A stretch of 18,189 bases of DNA from an uncultured Lactobacillus sp. (GTDB lineage: Bacteria; Bacillota; Bacilli; Lactobacillales; Lactobacillaceae), in assembly GCA_946409675.1 (NCBI GenBank), contig CAMJXI010000006.1:1-18189 (forward strand), read 5' to 3'. The notes below the pieces were generated by a model, which saw nothing but the letters and a program-made list of their open reading frames with translations, was not told where the DNA came from and did no database searches. The number at the start of each line of letters is the position of its first letter. Position 1 is the stretch's first letter. The position numbers and the translations under genes are program-made. Shown piece after piece: positions 1 through 6,729 of this stretch.

Positions 1-46
1 ACCACCGAGATCTACACTCTTTCCCTACACGACGCTCTTCCGATCT
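1..46 (+). other. Illumina P5/TruSeq adapter contamination
   Basis: These 46 bases are identical, as far as I recall the oligonucleotide, to the 3' part of the Illumina universal P5 adapter, beginning ACCACCGAGATCTACAC and ending GACGCTCTTCCGATCT. Genomic sequence starts at 47, where the nagA reading frame begins immediately. This is an untrimmed library artefact at a contig end, not bacterial DNA. Confidence 0.98.
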
Positions 47-47
47 C

Positions 48-344
48 GTTCTTGGTGAATTCCCAGTTTATGTTAAAGATGGTATGGCAAGACTTAAGGG
101 CGGCGACAACTTGGCCGGCTCAATCTTGCAAATGAAAGACGGTGTTAAAAACATCGTTGACTGGAACGTTGTTACTCCAGAAGATGGCGTAATGATGGCT
201 AGCTGGGTTCCTGCAAGAAGTTCTAAGATTGACAATGTCTGTGGTACAATCGCACCAGATCGTGAAGCAGACTTCATCGTGTTGAACCCTGACATGACTG
301 TCTCAGAAACTTATCTTGATGGCGAATCTAAGTACCAAGCTTAA
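48..344 (+). CDS. nagA: N-acetylglucosamine-6-phosphate deacetylase, C-terminal fragment (5' truncated by contig edge)
   Basis: Open frame from the adapter junction to TAA at 342-344, giving the last ~98 residues of a protein usually near 380. The segment reads like the NagA C-terminus: LAGSILQMKDGVKNIVDW, then a TPEDGVMMASWVPA helix, an IAPDREADFIVLNPD strand and a final ETYLDGESKY. NagA is a cytoplasmic amidohydrolase that removes acetate from GlcNAc-6-phosphate, feeding glucosamine-6-phosphate to NagB or to cell-wall precursor synthesis. The catalytic barrel, including the metal ligands and the catalytic Asp, lies upstream and is missing, so activity cannot be judged. The ATG at 84 is an internal methionine, not the start. 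The truncation is due to the assembly edge rather than gene decay. A bidirectional terminator follows directly. Confidence 0.9.
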   Translation, partial: VLGEFPVYVKDGMARLKGGDNLAGSILQMKDGVKNIVDWNVVTPEDGVMMASWVPARSSKIDNVCGTIAPDREADFIVLNPDMTVSETYLDGESKYQA

Positions 345-369
345 TTAACATTAAGAATAATAGATAAAC

Positions 370-401
370 AAAGACCACTCGATTAACGTTGAGTGGTCTT
401 T
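370..401. terminator. Bidirectional intrinsic terminator between nagA and ciaH
   Basis: Perfect 11-bp inverted repeat AAAGACCACTC / GAGTGGTCTTT (370-380 and 391-401) with a 10-nt loop. It has a T-rich tail on the plus strand and an A-rich flank that gives a U tail on the minus strand. It sits between convergent genes and can serve both. Confidence 0.9.
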
Positions 402-439
402 ATTTTTGGCAAAATTTAATTTTTTGTAGATCAACTTCA

Positions 440-1783
440 CTATTTAACCGGAATTTTCACGATAAATTTTGCACCGGTAGGGTGGTTATCAGTGACGGTA
501 ATTGTACCTTGATGCTGTTCCGTGATCCATTTCGCGATTGAAAGACCGAGGCCGTTTCCGCCCGTTTTTTGCGTCCGGGAATTATCCGCCCTATAGAAAC
601 GTTCGAAAATATTTTCTTTATCTTTGTCTGTAATTCCAATCCCCGTGTCAGTGACTGTCAGGTTAAGGTCAGTGCCAACTTGTGCGACGGTAACAACGAT
701 TGTGCCACCGGCCGGAGTATATTTGAGCGCATTATCTAACAAAATAACGCTTAATTGCTTAATTAATCCACCATCCAATTGAGCAGAGCGGTTAAAATTG
801 TTTTCTATTCTTAAACTCTTATCTTGGCTGCTAGCAATTTCCACGTATGGCGTGATTAGGTTGTTGAACAACGTTTTAACATCGGTCTCCTCTACGTTTA
901 ATTGTAAAACGTTTGAATCCGAACGCGATAACATTAATAGACTCTCAGTCAATTTTTTCAAGCGTCTGGTTTCGTCCAACCCGTTTGAAATCGATTCTGT
1001 TTCGTCAATGATTTTGGCATTGGGTTTAGTTAAGAGGTACTCCAAGTTATTCTGAATGACCGTCAAAGGCGTCCGTAATTCGTGGGCAGCATCTGCTGAA
1101 AATTCCTGCTGCCGATTCCAAGCTTTGATGATTGGTTGCATGCTCCGTCTTGAAAGGTAGTAGGAGACGATTACGGCTAAAACTGCAAAGATGGCAAGCG
1201 TGATTAAGAAGACAATCTGGAAGCTATGAATGGCCATGATTTCCGAGTCGACGTTGGCCAAAATAATCACGTATTTTCCAGCATATTCTGCATTCTCGTT
1301 TGATGTTGGCACATAGATTAACTCAGTCCTAAACGAGCTGGTCAGATTATTACCGGTTGAAACGGTTAAGTCTACTAGCTTATTTTTTTTGCTCTTATCT
1401 AGCTTAATTTTTTGTAAAAGCTGGTAGTTTCTCTGGCCAATTGTGTCCTGATTGGAAATAGTGCCATCTTTTGCAAAAATTAGTGTCTCCGTTTGAAAGG
1501 GTGAGCCCGCCCCAGGATTTTGGGTGCGATTTTGCGGAGGATTGTTGCTCGAATTAAAGCTCGATTGGTTTGATGTCCCAGTTGGATCAGGCAAATCTGG
1601 AATAGTATTGGTCAATATTTGTTCCTTTTGAATCTCGATACTGCGATCGACGTTTGAATAAATCGCATTTTGAAACAAAGCGTAGATGATAAAACCGAGG
1701 ACAGTAAAAATAATGGCGAAACTGATAATTTCACCAATAAATAGTTTGCGTTGCTGTCGCTTGATTGCGTTGGTTGCTTTCAC
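440..1783 (-). CDS. ciaH: Sensor histidine kinase, CiaH-type
   Basis: A 447-residue membrane sensor kinase. A first membrane segment lies near residues 17-38 and a second near 187-209. The ~145-residue extracytoplasmic domain between them carries an Asn/Pro/Ser-rich stretch (about 64-95). The cytoplasmic part has the H-box FSADAAHELRTPL with phosphoacceptor His234, an N-box (LLDNALKYTP, Asn351), a G1 box (DTGIGI, 379-384), an F box (FERF, 393-396) and a G2 box (GNGLGLSI, from 409). It would autophosphorylate and transfer phosphate to the adjacent regulator. The start is a GTG immediately after the regulator's TAA, with AGGTGAT as Shine-Dalgarno inside the preceding gene, so translation is coupled. 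The CiaH assignment rests mainly on the partner's strong resemblance to CiaR and on gene order. No clear HAMP domain is visible. The kinase frame is intact although its partner is frameshifted. Confidence 0.88.
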   Translation of the reverse strand: MKATNAIKRQQRKLFIGEIISFAIIFTVLGFIIYALFQNAIYSNVDRSIEIQKEQILTNTIPDLPDPTGTSNQSSFNSSNNPPQNRTQNPGAGSPFQTETLIFAKDGTISNQDTIGQRNYQLLQKIKLDKSKKNKLVDLTVSTGNNLTSSFRTELIYVPTSNENAEYAGKYVIILANVDSEIMAIHSFQIVFLITLAIFAVLAVIVSYYLSRRSMQPIIKAWNRQQEFSADAAHELRTPLTVIQNNLEYLLTKPNAKIIDETESISNGLDETRRLKKLTESLLMLSRSDSNVLQLNVEETDVKTLFNNLITPYVEIASSQDKSLRIENNFNRSAQLDGGLIKQLSVILLDNALKYTPAGGTIVVTVAQVGTDLNLTVTDTGIGITDKDKENIFERFYRADNSRTQKTGGNGLGLSIAKWITEQHQGTITVTDNHPTGAKFIVKIPVK

Positions 1784-2469
1784 TTAATCACCTACTTCTA
1801 GAATATAGCCGACATTCCTGATTGTTCGAATCAAATCGGCAGCTCCAACCGACTTAAGGTTCTTACGTAAATTGCTCATGTAAACCTCGACCACACTAAT
1901 TGAAGTGTCCGATTCAAAGCCCCAAAGCCGGTCGAAAATCTGATTTTTGGTGATAATTACATTGGGGTTTTGCAGAAAATAGACTAGGATATCGTATTCT
2001 TTGCCGGGTAGGTCGACCTTCTCGCCTGCAAAAGTAATTTCGTGGCTTTGGGTGTTCGCGGTGAGTTCACCAATTTGTAATAGACCATCATCGGAATCCT
2101 TGCCAGCCCGCTTTAAGAGTGCCCGAATGCGTGCCAAAAGCTCTTCGCGGTGGAACGGCTTGATTAAGTAGTCGTCTCCGCCGAGGTTGAATCCGTGTAG
2201 CTTGTCGGCAATTGTATCTTTAGCGGTCAAAATTAACACTGGAAGATTAAGGGTTTTGTCTTCACGCCAACTTTTCAAAACATCCCACCCATTTTTTGCG
2301 GCAACATGATATCTAAAATTGCGAGGTCGTAAATCCCTTCGCTGCCCATTGTTTGGCCAATTAAGCCATCTGCTGCATGTTCAACGTCCGCAAAGTCTTT
2401 TAAAAAGTTGCTAATACTTGTGGCTAGGTTTTCGTCATCCTCAACCAATAAAATTTTTATTTTTGCCAT
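1784..2469 (-). pseudogene. ciaR: OmpR-family response regulator CiaR, frameshifted by 1 nt in a homopolymer
   Basis: Two overlapping frames together encode one complete ~228-residue response regulator. The N-terminal part (ATG at 2469, preceded by GGAG at 5-nt spacing) has ILLVEDDEN and the phosphoacceptor Asp53 in LAILDIMLP. The frame then reaches a TGA at 2277-2275. The downstream frame continues with VLILTAKD, the GGDDYLIKPF switch region, and a winged-helix DNA-binding domain (LWGFESDTSISVVEVYMSNLRKNLK). Adding one A to the A6 run (T6 at 2292-2297 on the plus strand) restores the family sequence PQKNGWDVLKSW. The C-terminal half is very similar to pneumococcal CiaR as I remember it, hence the gene name. 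As written the product ends within the receiver domain. A TTG overlapping the stop (TTGA, at 2278) could allow reinitiation of the rest, but that product would lack Asp53. The lesion could be a real mutation or a sequencing or assembly error. Confidence 0.87.
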
Positions 2470-2482
2470 ATTCACTCCGTCT

Positions 2483-2499
2483 TTAAAGCTCGTTTTAAG
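2483..2499 (+). promoter_or_regulatory. Candidate CiaR-binding direct repeat
   Basis: TTAAAG-CTCGT-TTTAAG matches the published streptococcal CiaR box TTTAAG-N5-TTTAAG with one mismatch and the exact 11-nt half-site period. It lies in the 84-bp divergent region between ciaR and the glycosylation operon. Exactly 10 nt downstream is TAAACT (2510-2515), a 4-of-6 match to a -10 box for the plus-strand operon. The box also falls in the predicted ciaR leader. Binding is inferred. Confidence 0.5.
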
Positions 2500-2531
2500 T
2501 TTCGCATTGTAAACTTTTGATTATTAACTTG

Positions 2532-2559
2532 ATTATACGAAGGAGTGAGTTGGATGCAA
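2532..2559 (-). promoter_or_regulatory. Promoter of ciaRH
   Basis: On the minus strand TTGCAT (2559-2554), a 16-bp spacer and a perfect TATAAT (2537-2532) form a sigma-A promoter. The -35 hexamer overlaps the gtrA start codon on the opposite strand, so the divergent transcription units physically overlap. The predicted start near 2525 leaves a leader of about 55 nt containing the CiaR-like repeat. Confidence 0.6.
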
Positions 2560-2946
2560 GAAAAAACTTTGAAACAGATTATCCAATTTGGATTGGTCGG
2601 TGGAGTAAATACGCTTTTAACTTACGTGATTTATTTTTTAACCTACCAGCAAATTGGTGTTGTATCTGCCATGGCGCTTGGCTATGGCATCACCTCGATT
2701 ATCGGATTACTCGTCAATCGGACCTGGGTCTTTTCTACCAAAAAAGATTTGAATAAAATTATTCCCCGGTTTTACACAACTTACGGAATAACTTGGTTGC
2801 TGAGCATCATCGCAACAGCATTTTTCAATGATGTGATCCACATCGCGGGCTTAATTGTTCCGATTTTCTCATTATTAATTACTTTTCCCATTAACTATAT
2901 TCTTAGTCGCAAATGGGTCTTTGCAACCAAAAAGGAGGTGGCGTAA
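2554..2946 (+). CDS. GtrA-family membrane protein, putative polyprenyl-phosphate-sugar flippase
   Basis: A 130-residue protein with four hydrophobic segments and the GtrA-family pattern: QIIQFGLVGGVNTLLTYVIYF at the N-terminus, a central GLLVNRTWVF and a near-terminal NYILSRKWVF. Family members (for example Listeria GtcA) are thought to flip undecaprenyl-phosphate-linked monosaccharides across the membrane. The start is ATG 2554, with AAGGAG at 8-nt spacing; the in-frame GTG at 2545 lies within the Shine-Dalgarno and is rejected. The stop codon overlaps the next gene's start (TAATG), and that gene's AAGGAGG lies inside this coding end, so translation is coupled. It is the first gene of the three-component glycosylation operon. 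The sugar is unknown. Confidence 0.88.
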   Translation: MQEKTLKQIIQFGLVGGVNTLLTYVIYFLTYQQIGVVSAMALGYGITSIIGLLVNRTWVFSTKKDLNKIIPRFYTTYGITWLLSIIATAFFNDVIHIAGLIVPIFSLLITFPINYILSRKWVFATKKEVA

Positions 2947-5280
2947 TGGACCACGTTGAAGAAAATCCAATGGCGGTTAAGCCAAAACGAAAAATAGATT
3001 ACTGGCTAGTCGGAATTCTAGTGCTTGCGGCCTTCTTATATGCTTGGAATATCTGGGAAGCCGGTAACGCCAACGACTTCTATACCGCTGCAATCACCAG
3101 TATGACGCAGAATTTCAAAAATTTCTGGTATGCCAGTTTTGATCCAGCAGGTTTTATCACCGTCGATAAGCCACCTGTAGCACTCTGGTTTATGGCCATT
3201 AGTGCCAAAATATTTGGGGTGCATGGCTGGAGTGTCGTTCTACCCTCAATTCTCTTTGGAATCGGTTCAGTTTACTTGCTTTACAAGATGGTTACGCCAA
3301 AGTTTGGTCCATGGGCCGGACGCTTGGCAGCTCTGGCAATGACCGTGACGCCAATTGTGGTTGCGGACTCTCGTACAAACAACATGGACGCCACCTTAGT
3401 CTTCTTCTTGATTCTCGCCGTTTATATTTTACAAAAGGCGACGAGCAAAACTAAACCGTGGTTAGTGATGGTCAGCTTCGGTTTAATCGGAGTGGCCTTT
3501 AACATCAAGATGTTGCAGGCCTTTATGATTTTACCTGCGATGTACCTTTATTATTGGATTGCGACTAAGTTTAATTGGAAGAAAAAGATCCTCCACTTGT
3601 TCTTGGCTACTGTCTCACTAGCAGTTTTCACATTGATTTGGCCATTATCGGTTGATCTAACGAATGCGAATAGTCGTCCTTATGAAGGAGGATCAGAAAC
3701 AAACTCAGCTCTGGAACTGGCGTTTAGTTACAACGGTGCCCAAAGATTACTTGGTCAAACAACCGGTACTGGTGGAACTTTCCCTGGAATGGGCACCAAG
3801 TCCAACGAAACAGGCGCAACTCCGCCAACTGGTGGAACAGACGGTACTAACAGTTCAAATGGCACCAACGGATCTAATAACTCCAACGGCAATGCTGGTG
3901 CTGGCAAAGGAACGACGCCACCAAGTGGCACCAAAGGTGGTACCACTTGGTGGCCAAGGCGGAACGCCTCCGTCAGGAACTGGCGACGGTCAAGGAACCA
4001 CACCTCCAAGTGGCACGACTAACAATGCTAGTGGTAGTGCTGAATCGGCCCCAACTATTCCAGAAGGTAATGCACCAACTGGCGGAAAGGGTGGCCAAGG
4101 TCAAGGCGGTGGAATGGGAGGTGCCGGTGGCGGAGCCTTCAACATCGGAACTGCCGGACCATTTAGAGTGCTCCAATTGGCTTTAGGTTCCCAAGTTGGT
4201 TGGCTCTTGCCATTCGCTTTAATCGGACTCATTGGCGCATTTGCCTATTACGCCGAGAAGAAGAGAAAGTGGTATCAACTATCTGGCCAACAAAAAGAAT
4301 TAGTCTTGTGGACCTCTTGGTTAGTTCCAGTGGCTGGATTCTTCTCGATTGCAAGTTTCTTCCATCCTTACTACATGATCATGTTAGCTCCTGCCATCTC
4401 CGTCCTCTTCGGGATTGGAGTAGTGGCCTTGGTTAAACTGTTCAGAGAAAAGAAGAAGTCTTGGAAGACCTATCTCTTACCACTGGCCTTCCTCAGTACC
4501 GCAGCCCTTCAGGCTTGGTATGTTAACTCGTACTATCCTGTGGCAACTTGGTTGATCTTAATTGCTGCAATAATCGTCTCATTAATTCTGGTAATTGCAA
4601 AATTAAGCAAAAAAGCTTTCCAAGCTGTCATGACCGGTGGCTTGTTAACCATCCTAGTCGCTCCAACTTGGTGGTCACTAACTTCAACAATTGCTGGTGC
4701 CTCAGAAGCAATTCCGTATGCTGACCCAAGCTTATTGACTAGTGGTACCCAACAAATGGGTGGAATTGGTAACGGAACGGTCAATGAAAAATTGTTGGCC
4801 TACTTACAGAAGAACCAAGGGGATGCAACCTATCTCTTTGCTACATTAGATTCTGGTACGTCTGCACCATATATTATCGAGACTGGTGAGGCTGTCATGG
4901 CAATCGGTGGCTTTAACGGAACCGACCCTGCAATCACGCTGAAGGAATTTAAGGCACTCGTTAAGTCAGGTGAGATTAAATACTTCTACACTTCAGGCAA
5001 GTCATCTAGCTCTAATAAGATTGCTGCCTGGGTAGCTAAGAATGCTAAGGAAGTCGCTGCTTCGAAATACGGTGGCACAACTACAACCTCAGCAAATACT
5101 GAGTCAGCAAACAACGCTCAAGACCCACAAGCAAATTCTGCAGCCACAACGTCTAATGAAGCCCCAACCAACAACCAAACAGACGGTGCAAACACCAACT
5201 CAACTAGCCAACCTGGTCAAATGGGTGGCATGGGCAACCAAGGCGGGACTTTGTATGATCTTTCAGGTATTTATGATTAG
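2946..5280 (+). pseudogene. GT-C membrane glycosyltransferase (YkcB/ArnT-like, GT39 superfamily), frameshifted in a low-complexity loop
   Basis: Two frames together encode a polytopic glycosyltransferase of about 777 residues. The N-terminal frame has membrane helices, NANDF (41-45) with the acidic residue expected in the first outer loop of GT-C enzymes, DKPP (74-77), and RPYEGGSETNSALELAFSYN. A Gly/Thr/Pro/Asn-rich stretch runs from about residue 273 to 397. The second frame resumes with FRVLQLALGSQVGWLLPFAL, more helices, FFHPYYMIMLAP, and a periplasm-type C-terminal domain ending in an Asn/Gln/Thr-rich tail. Removing one T from the TT at 3947-3948 joins the frames as TTGGQGGTPPSGT. Without this, the first frame terminates at 4022. 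The ATG at 2946 overlaps the gtrA TAA and follows AAGGAGG. The predicted role is transfer of a lipid-linked sugar to a cell-wall polymer or protein outside the cell. The internal ATG at 3664 lacks a ribosome binding site and is not a separate gene start. Confidence 0.85.
3762..4140 (+). repeat. Low-complexity Gly/Thr/Pro/Asn repeat tract within the GT-C gene
   Basis: The encoded loop repeats GTTPPSGT-like units: around 3909-3932, 3958-3984 and 3995-4020, with a related ATPPTGGT at 3819-3843, followed by GGKGGQGQGGGMGGAGGG. Codons vary between units, so the DNA repeat is imperfect. The putative 1-nt insertion lies inside this tract. Similar Gly-rich inserts are typical of Firmicute YkcB-like proteins. 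Confidence 0.8.
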
Positions 5281-5294
5281 AAGGAGGTAACAAT

Positions 5295-6275
5295 ATGTCA
5301 GACATTTCGCAAAAAGAAACACTAATCTCAGTCGTTCTTCCCGTTTACAACGAAGAAGAAGGGCTACCCCAAACAATTGCAACTCTAAAAGAATTTATCG
5401 CGCATCAACCAGAAAGCTATGAATTAATTTTCGTTGATGATGGTTCAAAAGACAATTCGGCCGAAATATTGCATCAAGTCATTGAACAAAATCAGGCTTT
5501 CAAAATGATCCAATTTTCAAGAAACTTCGGGCACCAGATTGCTATCTCCGCTGGTATTAGATACGCCAAAGGTGATGCAGTAGTTGTGATGGATGCAGAT
5601 TTGCAGGACCCACCGGAAGTTATTCCGGCAATGATTAAGAAATGGCGTGAAGGGTATGAGGTCGTCTATGGTGAGCGATTGTCTCGTGAAGGTGAGTCAG
5701 AGTTTAAGAAGGCTACTGCGCACGCATTCTACCAAATTTTGAAACGGATTAGCTCCATCGATATTCCGGTTGATACAGGCGATTTTCGATTAATGTCTAA
5801 ACGCGTCGTCAACGTCTTAAGCCGGATGAATGAGAGTGATCCCTATGTTCGTGGAATGGTGAGCTGGGTCGGTTTTAAGCAGTGTAGCGTAGAGTATGAA
5901 CGCGCTCAAAGAACTGCTGGGACTTCCAAGTACCCCCTCAGCAAAATGCTGAAACTAGCTACGGACGGAATTACCTCATTTTCAACAATTCCCTTGAAGA
6001 TCTCCTCCTGGCTTGGTGGCACAAGTATTGTGATTGCGTTTATCTATCTGGTCTTTGCACTAGTAGGTGGCTTTACGAGCTTAAACTTCCTTACTTTCTC
6101 ATTGTTCCTCCTGGCTGGAGTAATGATGCTGACCTTTGGCATGGCAGGCACGTATCTTAGTCGCATCTTCGACTCCACTAGAGAACGTCCCTTGTATGTT
6201 GTCGCTCAGACAGATGGCTTTCAAGTCCACAAAACGGACGCAATCTCGCTTAAGCAACAGGCACATCAAGGCTAA
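5295..6275 (+). CDS. GT-A family 2 glycosyltransferase, CsbB/YkcC-type (polyprenyl-phosphate sugar synthase)
   Basis: A 326-residue membrane-anchored family 2 glycosyltransferase. The nucleotide-sugar fold shows ISVVLPVYNEEEGL (11-24), FVDDGS (46-51) and the metal-binding DAD at 100-102 within VVMDADLQDPPE. Acceptor-side motifs GDFRLM (162-167) and GTSKYP (209-214) are typical of the DPM1/CsbB/GtrB group. Two C-terminal membrane helices lie at about 240-261 and 266-288. It should move a sugar from a nucleotide donor to undecaprenyl phosphate on the inner membrane face, supplying the GtrA flippase and the GT-C transferase encoded just upstream. The start ATG has AAGGAGG at good spacing, and the gene begins 14 nt after the GT-C stop. 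A strong terminator follows. The sugar cannot be told from sequence. Confidence 0.92.
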   Translation: MSDISQKETLISVVLPVYNEEEGLPQTIATLKEFIAHQPESYELIFVDDGSKDNSAEILHQVIEQNQAFKMIQFSRNFGHQIAISAGIRYAKGDAVVVMDADLQDPPEVIPAMIKKWREGYEVVYGERLSREGESEFKKATAHAFYQILKRISSIDIPVDTGDFRLMSKRVVNVLSRMNESDPYVRGMVSWVGFKQCSVEYERAQRTAGTSKYPLSKMLKLATDGITSFSTIPLKISSWLGGTSIVIAFIYLVFALVGGFTSLNFLTFSLFLLAGVMMLTFGMAGTYLSRIFDSTRERPLYVVAQTDGFQVHKTDAISLKQQAHQG

Positions 6276-6295
6276 TTAAAAGCTGAATATCCAAA

Positions 6296-6333
6296 AAAAG
6301 AACCAACCCACGTATTTGTAGGTTGGTTCTTTT
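6296..6333. terminator. Bidirectional terminator between the glycosylation operon and the gat-type PTS operon
   Basis: Inverted repeat AAAAGAACCAACC / GGTTGGTTCTTTT (13 bp, loop 6309-6320). The minus-strand transcript ends in a long U run from the A-tract at 6293-6299, and the plus strand has four T's. The remaining gap to 6397 holds only an A/T-rich stretch with imperfect ACTTTAA/ACTTAAA repeats. Confidence 0.92.
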
Positions 6334-6396
6334 AGTGTTGTGAACGGTCTATTTTTAACTTTAAAACTTAAAACTTTAATCTTTGCTTATTCAATT

Positions 6397-6690
6397 TTAT
6401 TTGAACCAGTTTGAAGCCTTACCGCCTTCGAGAGGTTTCTCAAGAGGGTTACCGGCACGATCGTAAAACTTACGACTGTAGCGGTTCTTCTTATTATCCC
6501 AAACGGCAACGCGATAAAGCGCATAAGCTGTAATGAGCATTGAAGCACTCCGAGTAAGGAAATTAGGCATCATCAACATGACTACGTTAACTACCACCAC
6601 AATCAATGACCACCAGAAGAGGCGGTTACGACGTCCTTTTTCATCCTCAGTAACTTCTGAATTCTTATTTAACTTTTCTTTTGCCATCAT
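6397..6690 (-). CDS. Small membrane protein of unknown function, last gene of the galactitol-type PTS operon
   Basis: A ~97-residue protein that I cannot assign to a family. A charged N-terminus (MAKEKLNKNSEVTEDEKGRRNR) is followed by one strongly hydrophobic segment (about 24-43) and a second, weaker one (about 46-64). A basic C-terminal tail with YSRKFYDRAGNPLEKP follows. An AGAAAGG motif 11 nt upstream favours ATG 6690 or the adjacent ATG 6687 over the TTG at 6711. It begins about 40 nt after the IIC stop with no terminator between them and ends before the shared terminator, so it should be cotranscribed with the PTS. The membrane topology and position suggest an accessory role, but nothing in the sequence shows one. 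Confidence 0.7.
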   Translation of the reverse strand: MMAKEKLNKNSEVTEDEKGRRNRLFWWSLIVVVVNVVMLMMPNFLTRSASMLITAYALYRVAVWDNKKNRYSRKFYDRAGNPLEKPLEGGKASNWFK

Positions 6691-6729
6691 GATAATTAAA
6701 ACCTTTCTCAAAAACGATTTGATAATTGT

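Noticed and set aside
2275..2278. Programmed frameshift or translational coupling producing full CiaR
   Set aside because: The A6 run alone is not a recognised programmed-shift signal here, with no visible stimulating structure; a simple indel explains it better.
3664..5280. Separate 538-residue protein starting at ATG 3664
   Set aside because: No ribosome binding site, and the first ~95 codons are an out-of-frame reading of the upstream gene; only the part after about 3947 is genuine, as the second half of the GT-C gene.
6341..6396. A/T-rich ACTTTAA/ACTTAAA repeats as a CiaR box
   Set aside because: Half-sites do not have the required N5 spacing and lie downstream of genes rather than in a promoter.
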